A stretch of DNA of 64,000 bases from Clostridiales bacterium mt11 (GTDB lineage Bacteria; Bacillota; Clostridia; Tissierellales; Tepidimicrobiaceae). Positions 17,901 through 26,029 of the stretch are shown piece after piece. The translations under genes were made by a program, and so were the position numbers. The DNA lies in contig LN874947.1 in assembly GCA_001282665.1 (NCBI GenBank), forward strand, positions 507,563 through 571,562, in the 5' to 3' direction. Within the stretch, counting starts at the first letter, position 1, and every line of letters starts with the position of its first letter. The notes below the pieces were generated by a model. That model was not told the origin of the DNA, did not search any database, and worked only from the letters and a program-made list of their open reading frames with translations.

Positions 17901-18516
17901 TATTTCTAAATTCGTTCAATGCATCATAATCGATTAGCTTTGCTAAATCATCATAATCCATTACTTCTATTTTTTGAATTTCATGGGATGTTCTAAAACC
18001 ATCAAAGAAATGAACAAAAGGCACTCTACCTTTTATAGCAGATAAATGAGCAACCCCTGCTAAGTCCATGGTTTCTTGGACACTTCCAGATGCAAGTAAT
18101 GCAAAACCTGTTTGTCTTGTAGCCATTACGTCTTGATGATCTCCAAATATACTTAACGCATGTCCTGCAAGAGCCCTAGCGGACACATGGAATACTGCAG
18201 GTAACAGTTCTCCTGCCATTTTATACATATTAGGAATCATCAATAATAACCCTTGAGATGCAGTGAAAGTCGTCGTCAATGCTCCAGCGGATAAAGATCC
18301 ATGAACAGCACCTGCTGCTCCAGCTTCTGATTGCATTTCTGCAACTAATACTTCTTGATCAAAAATGTTCTTTCGTCCATGAGCGGACCACTCATCCACC
18401 AATTCAGCCATAGTTGATGATGGTGTTATTGGATATATAGCAGCTACATCAGTAAAGGCATAAGCCACATGAGCTGCTGCGGTGTTACCATCCATAGTTT
18501 TCATAATTTTTGCCAT
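14986..18516 (-). CDS. nifJ: Pyruvate:ferredoxin (flavodoxin) oxidoreductase
   Basis: 1176 residues, the single-chain PFOR form. It oxidises pyruvate with CoA to acetyl-CoA and CO2, reducing ferredoxin: the central step of clostridial fermentation. Domains in order: domain I with YPITPSSTMAE (about 25-35), domains II-III, a two-cluster ferredoxin insert with CIQCNQCSYVCP and CTGCGNCADVCPAK (about 690-760), a proximal-cluster CAGCGETPYAKL, and the TPP-binding region GGDGWAYDIGFGG and EVYSNTGGQSSKSTP. All cluster cysteines are present. It has a single clear promoter and a 177-base leader. Monocistronic, bounded by a strong terminator. Confidence 0.97.
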   Translation of the reverse strand: MAKIMKTMDGNTAAAHVAYAFTDVAAIYPITPSSTMAELVDEWSAHGRKNIFDQEVLVAEMQSEAGAAGAVHGSLSAGALTTTFTASQGLLLMIPNMYKMAGELLPAVFHVSARALAGHALSIFGDHQDVMATRQTGFALLASGSVQETMDLAGVAHLSAIKGRVPFVHFFDGFRTSHEIQKIEVMDYDDLAKLIDYDALNEFRNRSLNPEHPYTKGTAQNPDIYFQAMESSNPYYENIVEVVNDYMKEINKITGREYKPFNYYGHPEAERIIVAMGSVTETIEETIDYLMAKGEKVGVIEVHLYRPFSPKYFFDVLPKTVKKIAVLDRTKEKGAIAEPLHLDVQSIFYESDLHPVIVGGRYGLGSKDTTPSQIKAVFDNLKEENPKDRFTIGIVDDVTHTSLEIKEDINTEPEGTIRCKFWGFGSDGTVGANKSAIKIIGDDTDMYAQGYFAYDSKKSGGVTISHLRFGHQPIKSTYLIDEADFISCSKQSYVYQYDVLSGLKDGGKFLLNCNWDKEQVEKNLPASMKRYLAEHDIHFYTIDATKIAEEVGLGGRTNMIMQSAFFKLANVIPIDEAIKHLKDSIVKQYGKKGEEIVNMNHRAVDRGIEALVQIEVPESWKDAKDEEVATDKEVPEFIRNVVIPMNRQEGDKLPVSTFVGREDGAFPHGTSAYEKRGIAVEVPEWIMENCIQCNQCSYVCPHAVIRPFLLNEEEKKNAPETFETKKAVGKGLEGHEFRIQISPLDCTGCGNCADVCPAKQKALVMKPFEEHYEVQSKNWDYAVNKVEPKEELMADTTLKGSQFKQPLLQFSGACAGCGETPYAKLVTQLFGDRMILANATGCSSIWGASAPSTPYCMNKEGKGPAWANSLFEDNAEYGYGMAIAVRKIREKLENLMTEFIGLNIDEDLSMAFNAWLDGKDDPKASKAAAGLIIPRLDRKLSNERGSEILGEIAELKDYLIKKSVWIFGGDGWAYDIGFGGLDHVLASGENVNVLVFDTEVYSNTGGQSSKSTPTAAVAKFAASGKKVRKKDLGMIAATYGYVYVAQVALGANMNQLMKALQEAESYDGPSLVIAYAPCINHGIRTGMGTSIKQEKKAVDTGYWHLYRFDPRLKEEGKNPFILDSKEPTEPFMDFLNSEVRYTSLKRTFPQEADELFKAAEQDAKERYEKYKKMAED

Positions 18517-18568
18517 TAGTAGACCTCCTTCAATATTGTTTACTTTTATATTTAATTACAAACAAAGC

Positions 18569-18586
18569 TTAGCTCTTTTTAGCCAT
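18569..18586 (-). other. Five-codon open frame in the PFOR leader
   Basis: Minus strand ATG GCT AAA AAG AGC TAA, with AGGAG four bases upstream, sits 53 bases before the PFOR ATG. It could be a leader peptide or chance; the spacing to the ribosome site is short. Confidence 0.25.
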
Positions 18587-18692
18587 AATTCTCCTGTATT
18601 TATAATTAATTTTGTTTAAATTTTTATGAAATATTGGAATTTTTTGGCTAAGAAATTATAGTAAAATATCATATAATTTTACCTACAAATTA

Positions 18693-18721
18693 AGTATATT
18701 AAACATCATTAGCAAAGTCAA
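18693..18721 (-). promoter_or_regulatory. Sigma-A promoter of PFOR
   Basis: -35 TTGACT (18716-18721), 17-base spacer, -10 TATACT (18693-18698) on the minus strand. It leaves a leader of roughly 170 bases before the PFOR start. Confidence 0.65.
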
Positions 18722-18771
18722 CCAATATAATCCATAGTAATTTGCTACTATATCTAAGCTTATATATAGTT

Positions 18772-19725
18772 CTAAAACTGACTTCCATCCTCTAAACTAT
18801 TACTTTTTCTTTGCTTTATCATCTCTTTAATTTTATTATTTAATTCTACAGCTGCATTATACCCTAATTTTTTCTGTCTTGTATTTCTTGCAGCTACTTC
18901 CACAATCATAGCTAAATTACGCCCCGGTCTAACGGGTATAATAAGTTTTGGAATTTTAATTCCTAACATCTCCACACACTCTTCATCTAATCCAACCCTG
19001 TCATACTCTTTAGATTCATCCCAAAACTCAAATTCTATCACCAAATCTATAAATTCATTTTTTTTCACGGCACCAACCCCGTATAATCTTTCAATATCCA
19101 ATATACCTATTCCCCTAATCTCCATAAAATGTCTAATTAAGTCTGGTGCTTCGCCTCTTAATCCTTCTTCTACTTTTTTAATCTCTACTGCATCATCAGC
19201 CACTAAACGATGACCCCTTTTTATTAATTCTAGGGCAGTTTCAGATTTTCCTACTCCAGATTTCCCCATTAGAAGTACTCCCATACCATAAACTTCGATT
19301 AAAACACCATGAACTGTTGTCTCTGGTGCTAAAACATAGTCTAAATGGTTTATTAAATCATTTATAAATTTAGTTGTAGAACGTTCAGTTCTCAATATAG
19401 TCCTGTTGTATTGGTTAGCAAGTTTAATCATTTCAGGAAATACAGGTAAATTCCTCGATACCACTATTGCAGGGAAAGGATAGGAAAACAACTTTTCAAG
19501 CCTTTCATGGCGTATATCTTCTTTTAAATCATTACAATAATGCCACTCTACTTTTCCTATTATTTGCACCCTTTCATAAGCAAATCTATCAAAATATCCT
19601 GCAAGCTGAAGCCCCGGTCTATTCACATCATTACCACTTAGCTTTATCTCTTCCATATTATTGGATTCATATATAATTTCTAACTTCAAATCTTCAATTA
19701 ATTTATCTAAAGTAATATAATCCAT
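18772..19725 (-). CDS. hprK: HPr kinase/phosphorylase
   Basis: 317 residues, normal length. HprK phosphorylates HPr on Ser46 when sugars are plentiful and removes it when phosphate is high, setting carbon catabolite control. The N-terminal domain (1-130) precedes the catalytic domain with the conserved His in TTVHGVLIEVYG (about 137-148), the P-loop GKSGVGKS (154-161) and the family signature EIRGIGILDIERLYG. AGGAGGAG precedes the ATG. It is the last gene of uvrC-pspC-hprK; its substrate HPr is encoded 12 kb away. Confidence 0.96.
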   Translation of the reverse strand: MDYITLDKLIEDLKLEIIYESNNMEEIKLSGNDVNRPGLQLAGYFDRFAYERVQIIGKVEWHYCNDLKEDIRHERLEKLFSYPFPAIVVSRNLPVFPEMIKLANQYNRTILRTERSTTKFINDLINHLDYVLAPETTVHGVLIEVYGMGVLLMGKSGVGKSETALELIKRGHRLVADDAVEIKKVEEGLRGEAPDLIRHFMEIRGIGILDIERLYGVGAVKKNEFIDLVIEFEFWDESKEYDRVGLDEECVEMLGIKIPKLIIPVRPGRNLAMIVEVAARNTRQKKLGYNAAVELNNKIKEMIKQRKSNSLEDGSQF

Positions 19726-19736
19726 TTTTTCTCCTC

Positions 19737-19928
19737 CTAATACCTTTCAGGTATTATTATACAAGCTATTATATAAGCTATTATTCCACCAAACATAGCC
19801 GTAAATAGTGAAAACATAACCCAAGCTAATCTTATAATAGTAGAGTCCACATTTAAATATTCCCCAATGCCACCACATACACCGCATATCTTCTTATCCT
19901 CTGAGGACAAATACAATTTTTTATTCAC
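19737..19928 (-). CDS. PspC-domain membrane protein
   Basis: 63 residues from the GTG at 19928, which has GGAGAGG six bases upstream and starts one base after the uvrC stop; an ATG at 19943 is possible but has a weak site. The PspC pattern is complete: KKICGVCGGIGEYLNVDSTI, then RLAWVMFSLFTAMFGGIIAY and IIACIIIPERY, with two membrane spans. PspC proteins sense or stabilise membranes; small forms like this are common and of unknown role. It lies between uvrC and hprK in one operon. Confidence 0.85.
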   Translation of the reverse strand: MNKKLYLSSEDKKICGVCGGIGEYLNVDSTIIRLAWVMFSLFTAMFGGIIAYIIACIIIPERY

Positions 19929-19929
19929 G

Positions 19930-21798
19930 TTAAACCTCTCCATTCTTTCTAAAGTGATTATATAAATCTTCAGCTGCTCTTATATTCATTCCATCTACTT
20001 TCGCCAACTCCTCTATAGATGCTTTTTTAATGTTATCTATAGTATGAAAATGTTTAAGAAGTTCCTTTTTTCGTTTTTCTCCTATACCTTTAATATTATC
20101 TAACTCAGATTTAAACATCTTCTTACTTCTTAAACTCCTATGGTAAGATATCGCAAACCTATGGGCTTCTTCTTGGATTCTATATATTAATCTAAATCCA
20201 AGGCTATCCTCATCTAAGTTAATCTCTTCATTATTATATATGATTCCCCTGGTCTTATGAAAATCATCTTTTACCAATCCTGAAACTGGAATATTTAATC
20301 CTAGCTTTCTTAAAACCCCGAGGGCTACGTTTACCTGCCCCTTACCACCGTCCATCATGATTAGATCTGGAAAATTTGAAAAACCCTTCACTTCTATTTT
20401 ATTTTCTCTAATCAATTCTTTCTCTTTTATTCCCCTCGTAAATCTTCTTCTAATTATTTCTTCCATACTCTTATAATCATCAGGAGTATTTACCGACTGA
20501 ATTTTAAATCTTCTATAATCACTTTTCTTAGGTTCTCCATGTTCAAATACTACCATAGAGCCTACTGGATTTACACCAGATATATTGGATATATCATAGG
20601 CTTCAATTCTATAGGGCATTTCTTTTAAATTTATAGCCTTTCTTATTTCTTCTAATGCTTTCTCATTCTCTCTTTGTTTTCTTAATAGTTTATCTCCATA
20701 TTGATTAAGCATATTTTCTGCATTCTTTTTTACCATTTCCATAAGCTCTGACTTTTCCCCTCTTTTAGGTATCCTAATGGTAACTTTAGAGCCTCTTTTT
20801 TCCCACAGCCATTTAGATATAGCCTCTATGTCTTCAACTTCCTCTTCTATAAATATTTCCTTAGGCACATAGGCGGTTCCTAAATAGAATTGTTTTATAA
20901 AGGAGCTAAGTATCTCCTTCCTTTCTTCATTAAATGTATCTGATAATATAAAATGTTCTCGACCTATTATTTTGCCTGCTCTAACGAAGAAGACCTGTAT
21001 ACATACTTCATCTATACCTCTAGCCATACCTATTATATCTTGATCTATTAAATTGGTAGTTACTATCTTCTGTTTTTCTAATATAACATTTAAAGATTTG
21101 ACTTGGTCTCTATACCTAGCTGCCTCTTCAAAGTTCAAATCCTCAGATGCCTTTTTCATCTTATCTTCTATTACCTCTATTAATTTGTCTTCCTTCCCAT
21201 TTAAAAACATAATTATTTCATCTATCATCTCCATGTACTTTTCTTCAGATACATTTCCTTGACAAGGACCTAAGCATCTACCTATATAATAATTAAGACA
21301 AGGTCTAGTCTTTCCTTGATTCTTTTCTAAATTTTGATTACACATCCTTATAGGATAAAGATTTCTTATTATCTCTATAGTATCATTAACTGCATATACA
21401 CTAGGATATGGCCCAAAGTATTTTGCTCCATCCTTTAGCACCCTTCTCGTCTTTATAACCCTTGGATATTTTTCATTTATAGTAATTTTTATATATGGAT
21501 ACTGTTTGTCATCTCTCAATAATATATTATATTTAGGTTTATGCTTTTTTATAAGATTTGCCTCGAGAATTAGAGCTTCTACCTCGTTATCCACAATAAT
21601 ATATTCAAACTCGTAAATATTCTTAACTAAAGCATTAACTTTAGGTGGATTATTTTTAGGAGAACCAAAATATTGTCTAACCCGTCTTTTAAGAGAAATA
21701 GCTTTTCCTACATATATTATCTCATCATCTTTATTCTTCATTATATATACCCCAGGTTTATCTGGTAATTTTTTTAATTCCTCATCTATATTAAACAT
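19930..21798 (-). CDS. uvrC: Excinuclease ABC subunit C
   Basis: 622 residues. UvrC makes both incisions in nucleotide excision repair. It has the GIY-YIG nuclease at the N-terminus (PGVYIMKNKDDEIIYVGKA, about 14-32), a cysteine-bearing region (CLNYYIGRCLGPC), a UVR motif (about 205-235), the RNase H-like second nuclease (DISNISG and MMDGGKGQVNVAL, about 395-480) and C-terminal helix-hairpin-helix (IKGIGEKRKKELLKHF). AAAGGTGAG precedes the ATG. I did not find a LexA box upstream, in contrast to uvrBA. Confidence 0.97.
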   Translation of the reverse strand: MFNIDEELKKLPDKPGVYIMKNKDDEIIYVGKAISLKRRVRQYFGSPKNNPPKVNALVKNIYEFEYIIVDNEVEALILEANLIKKHKPKYNILLRDDKQYPYIKITINEKYPRVIKTRRVLKDGAKYFGPYPSVYAVNDTIEIIRNLYPIRMCNQNLEKNQGKTRPCLNYYIGRCLGPCQGNVSEEKYMEMIDEIIMFLNGKEDKLIEVIEDKMKKASEDLNFEEAARYRDQVKSLNVILEKQKIVTTNLIDQDIIGMARGIDEVCIQVFFVRAGKIIGREHFILSDTFNEERKEILSSFIKQFYLGTAYVPKEIFIEEEVEDIEAISKWLWEKRGSKVTIRIPKRGEKSELMEMVKKNAENMLNQYGDKLLRKQRENEKALEEIRKAINLKEMPYRIEAYDISNISGVNPVGSMVVFEHGEPKKSDYRRFKIQSVNTPDDYKSMEEIIRRRFTRGIKEKELIRENKIEVKGFSNFPDLIMMDGGKGQVNVALGVLRKLGLNIPVSGLVKDDFHKTRGIIYNNEEINLDEDSLGFRLIYRIQEEAHRFAISYHRSLRSKKMFKSELDNIKGIGEKRKKELLKHFHTIDNIKKASIEELAKVDGMNIRAAEDLYNHFRKNGEV

Positions 21799-21916
21799 AT
21801 ACTCACCTTTCGATATAATATTATTCCTAAAGCTATAATACCATAATATACAGGATTATATAAAGTAGAGAATTCTTTTTTGAAGCTTACTAGAGCAAGT
21901 TGATATTTTAATTATG

Positions 21917-21962
21917 AAATAGCCTCCCGTTTTGGCATTAATACCAAAACGGAAGGCTATTT
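21917..21962 (-). terminator. Strong hairpin, likely terminator of a lost gene
   Basis: Stem ATAGCCTTCCGTTTTGG / CCAAAACGGGAGGCTAT, 17 bp with one G.U pair when read on the minus strand, 8-base loop, flanked by AAAT and ATTT. It follows the remnant frame at 21981-22127 by 20 bases and precedes uvrC. Confidence 0.6.
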
Positions 21963-21980
21963 ATTGAAGTTATATTTATT

Positions 21981-22127
21981 CTATTCCATTAGGTGGAATT
22001 CCAATATTTGTTCCTTTCTAAAGCCTTGTATTCCTAGATAATGGTCTAGGTTATTTAGTAGATAATCTAATTTCACTAGATCCACTAATTCTGAACCTGT
22101 TACTGCTGGGCTACCCCTCTTTATTAT
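21981..22127 (-). pseudogene. C-terminal remnant of an unrecognised gene
   Basis: A minus-strand frame open from 22127 to a TAG at 21981-21983 encodes about 48 residues reading PAVTGSELVDLVKLDYLLNN and onward to EFHLME. It has no start codon and the composition is protein-like. A strong hairpin with the layout of a rho-independent terminator follows it. It therefore looks like the tail of a gene whose front was deleted. I do not recognise the family. The rest of the 586-base gap between uvrC and the next gene shows no other coding signal. Confidence 0.4.
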
Positions 22128-22384
22128 TTAATCAAATTATTAATTCTACAATATTATCCAAATATTCTTTCTAATATAATCTCATATTTTAGTTAAATAA
22201 TCCGAACATACTATTCAGTTCCTGTCTCATAGATAATATCCAACAAAAACTTCTGAGCTAATTGCATTTATCAGAATTTTTTGAAATATAATTATTATTT
22301 TTTGAATATTATATGTTAATATATAAGTAAGTGGATAATTTTACTTCTACAGGAATAAACTATAAAACAAGGGAGGTAAGGTCT

Positions 22385-22627
22385 ATGTTATTTTCAAAAA
22401 AGTTGAATATCTTGCAAATGGAAGTAAAAGACCTAAAAGATGATGAAGTATATATATGCATATTGAAAAATAAAAAAGGAAAAACAATAGATGATGATGA
22501 AATTGAAATAACAGGCAAGGAATTAAAATATCTATTTGAAATGCAGGGTATGAAAAGTGGAATGATACGATATAGTAATGAGCATTTCTATGAAGTAATG
22601 AGAAAAAAAGAAGAAGCTCCTATTTAA
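22385..22627 (+). CDS. Hypothetical protein, 80 residues
   Basis: Start at 22385 with GGGAGG eight bases upstream. The product is small, charged and soluble (MLFSKKLNILQMEVKDLKDD and so on), with no membrane span or known motif; the middle has DDDEIEITGKELKYLFEMQG. I do not recognise it. Its stop codon lies inside the 8-base target duplication of the adjacent IS256-family element, so the insertion keeps the reading frame intact but separates the gene from half of its terminator hairpin. Confidence 0.55.
   Translation: MLFSKKLNILQMEVKDLKDDEVYICILKNKKGKTIDDDEIEITGKELKYLFEMQGMKSGMIRYSNEHFYEVMRKKEEAPI
22610..22620. terminator. Left arm of a terminator split by the IS element
   Basis: GAAGAAGCTCC here pairs exactly with GGAGCTTCTTC at 24204-24214 on the far side of the IS. 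Removing the element and one copy of TATTTAAT leaves an 11-bp stem with an 8-base loop, T-rich on both outer sides, between the convergent 80-residue gene and pepP. Confidence 0.7.
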
Positions 22628-22628
22628 T
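22621..22628. repeat. Target site duplication, left copy
   Basis: TATTTAAT, repeated identically at 24196-24203. Eight-base duplications are typical of IS256-family insertion. Confidence 0.8.
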
Positions 22629-24195
22629 GGTAATGTAAAATAATCTGTGCTTTTAGGAAATAAAAATCTCTTTTCTGGCAAGAATCAAGATAAGATTTAA
22701 ACCAGAAAGGAGAATTTTTTATGTCAACATTACCAAAGGAAGTTTTAAGAAATATGATTAATGATGGAAATTTAAAAACAGCAGGAGATCTTCATTCTTA
22801 TCTAAAGTATATGTTTAAAGATGCACTCCAAGAGATGTTAGAGGCAGAATTAGAAATGGAGCTAGGATATTCTAAGGGAGATAAAAAGAATAAAGATACC
22901 GATAATAGAAGAAATGGTTATTCAAAAAAGATTGTAAAAACTCAATTTGGTGAGCTACCAATAGAAGTACCAAGAGATAGAGATGGAGAGTTTGAGCCGA
23001 TTGTAGTGCCTAAACATAAAAGAGATATATCAGGTATAGAAGAGAAAGTAATCTCTCTTTATGGAAGAGGTATGTCAACTAGAGATATTCATGAACAAAT
23101 AAAAGATATCTATGGAATAGAAATATCTGCAGAAATGGTAAGTAAGATGACTGATAGAATAATACCTCAAATTAGAGAATGGCAAAATAGGCCTTTAAAT
23201 AAGGTTTATCCATTTGTATTTATGGATGCTATACATTACAAAGTAAGAGAGGATGGGCAGATAAAAAGTAAAGCAGCTTATGTTGTATTAGGAGTTGATT
23301 TAGATGGTTTTAAAGATATTCTAGGAATCTGGATAGGAGAAAATGAATCATCTAAATTCTGGCTTGGGGTATTAAATGATATGAAAAATAGAGGGTTAGA
23401 GGATGTATTAATATTTAGTATAGATGGACTTACAGGACTTAAAGAGGCAATATTTGCGGCATATCCTAATGCTGAAATACAAAGATGTATAATTCATCAA
23501 CTAAGAAACTCCTTTAAATATGTAAGTTACAAAGATCTAAGAGAATTCGCTAGCGACTTCAAAAATGTATATAAGGCAATTAATGAAGAAGAAGCTCTTG
23601 AGAATTTAAAAGAACTTGAAGAAAAATGGGGTAAAAAGTATCCATATTCCATTAAAAGCTGGGAAATGAACTGGGGTGTGCTTTCTCCATTTTTCAAGTA
23701 TCCAGAGGAAATTAGAACTGTAATGTACACTACAAACATCATAGAAGGCTTTCACAGACAGCTAAGAAAAGTAACTAAGACTAAAACCATGTTCCCATCA
23801 GATGAAGCTCTCCAAAAGATACTTTACCTAGCAAGTCAAAATGCAATGAAGAAATGGTCCAGAAGATATAAAAACTGGGATCTAATATTAAACCAGTTAA
23901 TCATATTCTTTGACGGAAGAATCGGACCACATCTTTAACATGCCACATCAGTAAGCCTTTTAATCTTAAAATAGGATTTTAATTTTGGGTACACCTATAA
24001 TAAGATATCTACATTAAGATATAGCTACCCATAATTAAAATTATTGCCAGAACTAATCATTTTAATGCATAAAACAAAATAGTTCCGGCAAAGATAAATA
24101 CAAGATATTTAATTGTAAGTTTTATCCAGCTTAATATTTCTTGCTAGATTAGAGATGATTAATTCTCTCTAAAACACAAAGTTTTTTACATTCTC
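22629..24195 (+). mobile_element. IS256-family insertion sequence, complete
   Basis: 1567 bases bounded by imperfect terminal inverted repeats: left GGTAATGTAAAATAATCTGT, right (reverse complement) GAGAATGTAAAAAACTTTGT, matching at about 20 of the first 29 bases. The flanking 8-base direct repeat TATTTAAT is perfect. One intact transposase gene fills 22721-23938. The 257 bases after it carry no gene but contain imperfect palindromes (for example TGCCAGAACTA near 24043 against TAGTTCCGGCA near 24090). Intact gene, ends and duplication point to a recent insertion. Confidence 0.85.
22721..23938 (+). CDS. IS256-family (mutator-type) transposase
   Basis: 405 residues, full length for the family. 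The DDE triad can be placed at D169 (FMDAIHYK), D235 (FSIDGLTGL) and E342 in the family signature NIIEGFHRQLRKVTKTK. The CxxH-like IQRCIIHQLRNS segment (about 253-264) between the second D and E is also typical. AAAGGAG precedes the ATG by 8 bases. No frameshift or stop interrupts it, so it is probably active. It lies within terminal inverted repeats and an 8-bp duplication. Confidence 0.95.
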   Translation: MSTLPKEVLRNMINDGNLKTAGDLHSYLKYMFKDALQEMLEAELEMELGYSKGDKKNKDTDNRRNGYSKKIVKTQFGELPIEVPRDRDGEFEPIVVPKHKRDISGIEEKVISLYGRGMSTRDIHEQIKDIYGIEISAEMVSKMTDRIIPQIREWQNRPLNKVYPFVFMDAIHYKVREDGQIKSKAAYVVLGVDLDGFKDILGIWIGENESSKFWLGVLNDMKNRGLEDVLIFSIDGLTGLKEAIFAAYPNAEIQRCIIHQLRNSFKYVSYKDLREFASDFKNVYKAINEEEALENLKELEEKWGKKYPYSIKSWEMNWGVLSPFFKYPEEIRTVMYTTNIIEGFHRQLRKVTKTKTMFPSDEALQKILYLASQNAMKKWSRRYKNWDLILNQLIIFFDGRIGPHL

Positions 24196-24203
24196 TATTT
24201 AAT
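24196..24203. repeat. Target site duplication, right copy
   Basis: TATTTAAT, identical to 22621-22628; directly followed by the right arm (24204-24214) of the interrupted terminator. Confidence 0.8.
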
Positions 24204-24214
24204 GGAGCTTCTTC
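24204..24214. terminator. Right arm of the split terminator
   Basis: GGAGCTTCTTC, six bases after the pepP stop on the minus strand, complementary to 22610-22620. In the uninterrupted site the minus-strand stem would be followed by TTTTTTTC, a good terminator for pepP. Confidence 0.7.
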
Positions 24215-24219
24215 TTTCA

Positions 24220-26001
24220 TTATATATTTCTAGTTTCTTTTCTTAGCCATTCTTTTTCTTCTTCTGTTAAATATGGTGATAATTTATTATACACTTCTTC
24301 ATGATAGTCATTTAGCCACTTTTTTTCCTGTTCAGTAAGTAGACTTACATCTACTCCATCTAAATCTATTGGACAGTAGGATAAAGTTTCAAACCTCATA
24401 AATTGACCTGAGTCAGTTTTTATATCTTCTTCAACTACTACAACATTTTCAATCCTTATACCATGTTTTCCTGCCTTATACACACCAGGCTCAATAGTTA
24501 CAACCATACCTTTTTCTAAGCTTACTCTATCTAGAACTGTAGATAATCTATGTGGTCCTTCATGAACATTTAACAAAAATCCAACTCCGTGACCAGTACC
24601 ACATTTATAATCTATTCCTTCCTGCCATAATGGAGAACGAGCCAATACATCTAAATTGGAACCTGTAGCTCCATATAAAAACCTTGCCCTAGCTAAATTA
24701 ATATGGCTTTTCAATGTAAGAGTAAAATCTCTTTTTTCTTCTTCCGTAATATCCCCTAATACTATAGTCCTAGTTATGTCCGTAGTTCCATCATAGTATT
24801 GACCACCAGAGTCAACTAAAAACATCTTTTCCTTCTTCAATTCATAGTTAGATTTACCTTCTTCTGCTTTATAATGCATCATAGCTGCATTTTCCTTATA
24901 TGCTGCTATAGTATCGAAGCTTGGCTCTATGAATCCTTCTTGTTCTTTTCTGAATTCCTCTAATCTTTCCGAAGCCGATACTTCTGTAATTTGTAATTTA
25001 CCTACATTTTCATCTAACCAATGTATGAATTTAACTAATGCTACCCCATCCTTAATATATGCATTCTTCTGATTTTTAATTTCTACACTGTTCTTTATAG
25101 CTTTTAAATCGGTAGTTATATTTCTACCTTCTATTATTTCACACTCAGTAGGTATTCCCTTATAAAGCCATCTGTTGACCCTTGTAGTATCTAAAAATAC
25201 CTTGCTTCCCTTTTCAATATTCTTAACATATTCAATAACCTTATCATAATCCTCAATTTTTACACCATTTTCATTTAGATATTTTTCTACATCTTCTCCT
25301 ATTTTCTCCTTATCCACAAATAACCAAGCTTCATCTTGAGAAATTAAAGCATAAGATATAATTATAGGATTACAAGGCACATCTCTACCCCTAATATTGT
25401 AAACCCATGCGATATCATCAAGACTTCCTAATAGAAAATGAGTTGCTTCTTTCTTAGCCATCTCTTTTCTTACTTCTTCTATTTTTTCCTTTGCAGTTTT
25501 CCCAGTATATTTTACATCATGTATAAAAGCTTTACTCTTTGGCATTTCAGGTCTATCAGTCCATAGTTCTGCAATTAAATCATATTCATCTATAAATTTA
25601 ACACCTTTTTTACCCATAGTTCTTTCTAAATCAACTACATCGGATTGGGGAAATATCTTACCATCAAATCCTAAAGTATCTCCTTCTTTTAAATTATCCT
25701 TTAACCATTCCTTATAAGTGGGGAATCCCGGTATGCCCATTTTAAATAATTTTATTTCACTGCCTGATATTTCTTTTTCTGCCTGAATAAAATACCTACC
25801 ATCGGTCCAAAGAATCACTTCTTTTTCAGTAACTACAACAGTTCCTGCTGAACCAGTAAAACCAGAAATCCAAACCCTAGCTTTATAACAGTCTGCTAAA
25901 TATTCAGATTGATGTGGATCATAAGTTGGAATTATGTAAGCAGTAATTCCTCTTTCCTTCATTAAACTTCTTAAGCTATTGATCCTTTCGTTGACTTTCA
26001 T
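24220..26001 (-). CDS. pepP: Xaa-Pro aminopeptidase (M24B, aminopeptidase P)
   Basis: 593 residues from the ATG at 26001 with GGGGG upstream. The enzyme removes N-terminal residues before proline. It has the three-domain long form of cytosolic aminopeptidase P1: two creatinase N-like domains (1-300), then the M24 pita-bread domain with metal ligands in LVDSGGQYYDGTTDITRT, CGTGHGVGFLLNVHEGPH and VTIEPGVYKAGKHGIRIEN, then a short C-terminal domain. It is 28 bases downstream of eutH and may be co-transcribed. Its terminator has been split by the IS256-family element. Confidence 0.95.
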   Translation of the reverse strand: MKVNERINSLRSLMKERGITAYIIPTYDPHQSEYLADCYKARVWISGFTGSAGTVVVTEKEVILWTDGRYFIQAEKEISGSEIKLFKMGIPGFPTYKEWLKDNLKEGDTLGFDGKIFPQSDVVDLERTMGKKGVKFIDEYDLIAELWTDRPEMPKSKAFIHDVKYTGKTAKEKIEEVRKEMAKKEATHFLLGSLDDIAWVYNIRGRDVPCNPIIISYALISQDEAWLFVDKEKIGEDVEKYLNENGVKIEDYDKVIEYVKNIEKGSKVFLDTTRVNRWLYKGIPTECEIIEGRNITTDLKAIKNSVEIKNQKNAYIKDGVALVKFIHWLDENVGKLQITEVSASERLEEFRKEQEGFIEPSFDTIAAYKENAAMMHYKAEEGKSNYELKKEKMFLVDSGGQYYDGTTDITRTIVLGDITEEEKRDFTLTLKSHINLARARFLYGATGSNLDVLARSPLWQEGIDYKCGTGHGVGFLLNVHEGPHRLSTVLDRVSLEKGMVVTIEPGVYKAGKHGIRIENVVVVEEDIKTDSGQFMRFETLSYCPIDLDGVDVSLLTEQEKKWLNDYHEEVYNKLSPYLTEEEKEWLRKETRNI

Positions 26002-26029
26002 GCTAAATCCCCCTTCTTTAATATGAATT

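Noticed and set aside
18517..18771. T-box or known riboswitch in the PFOR leader
   Set aside because: No GGGTGGNACCGCG-type motif and no terminator before the start codon.
22629..24195. Part of a composite transposon carrying the 80-residue gene
   Set aside because: Only one IS copy is in the window and its own ends show a perfect target duplication, so it moved alone.
22610..24214. GAAGAAGCTCC/GGAGCTTCTTC as extended inverted repeats of the IS itself
   Set aside because: They lie outside the 8-base duplication, and the internal ends starting GGTAATGTAAAA and GAGAATGTAAAA are the matching termini.
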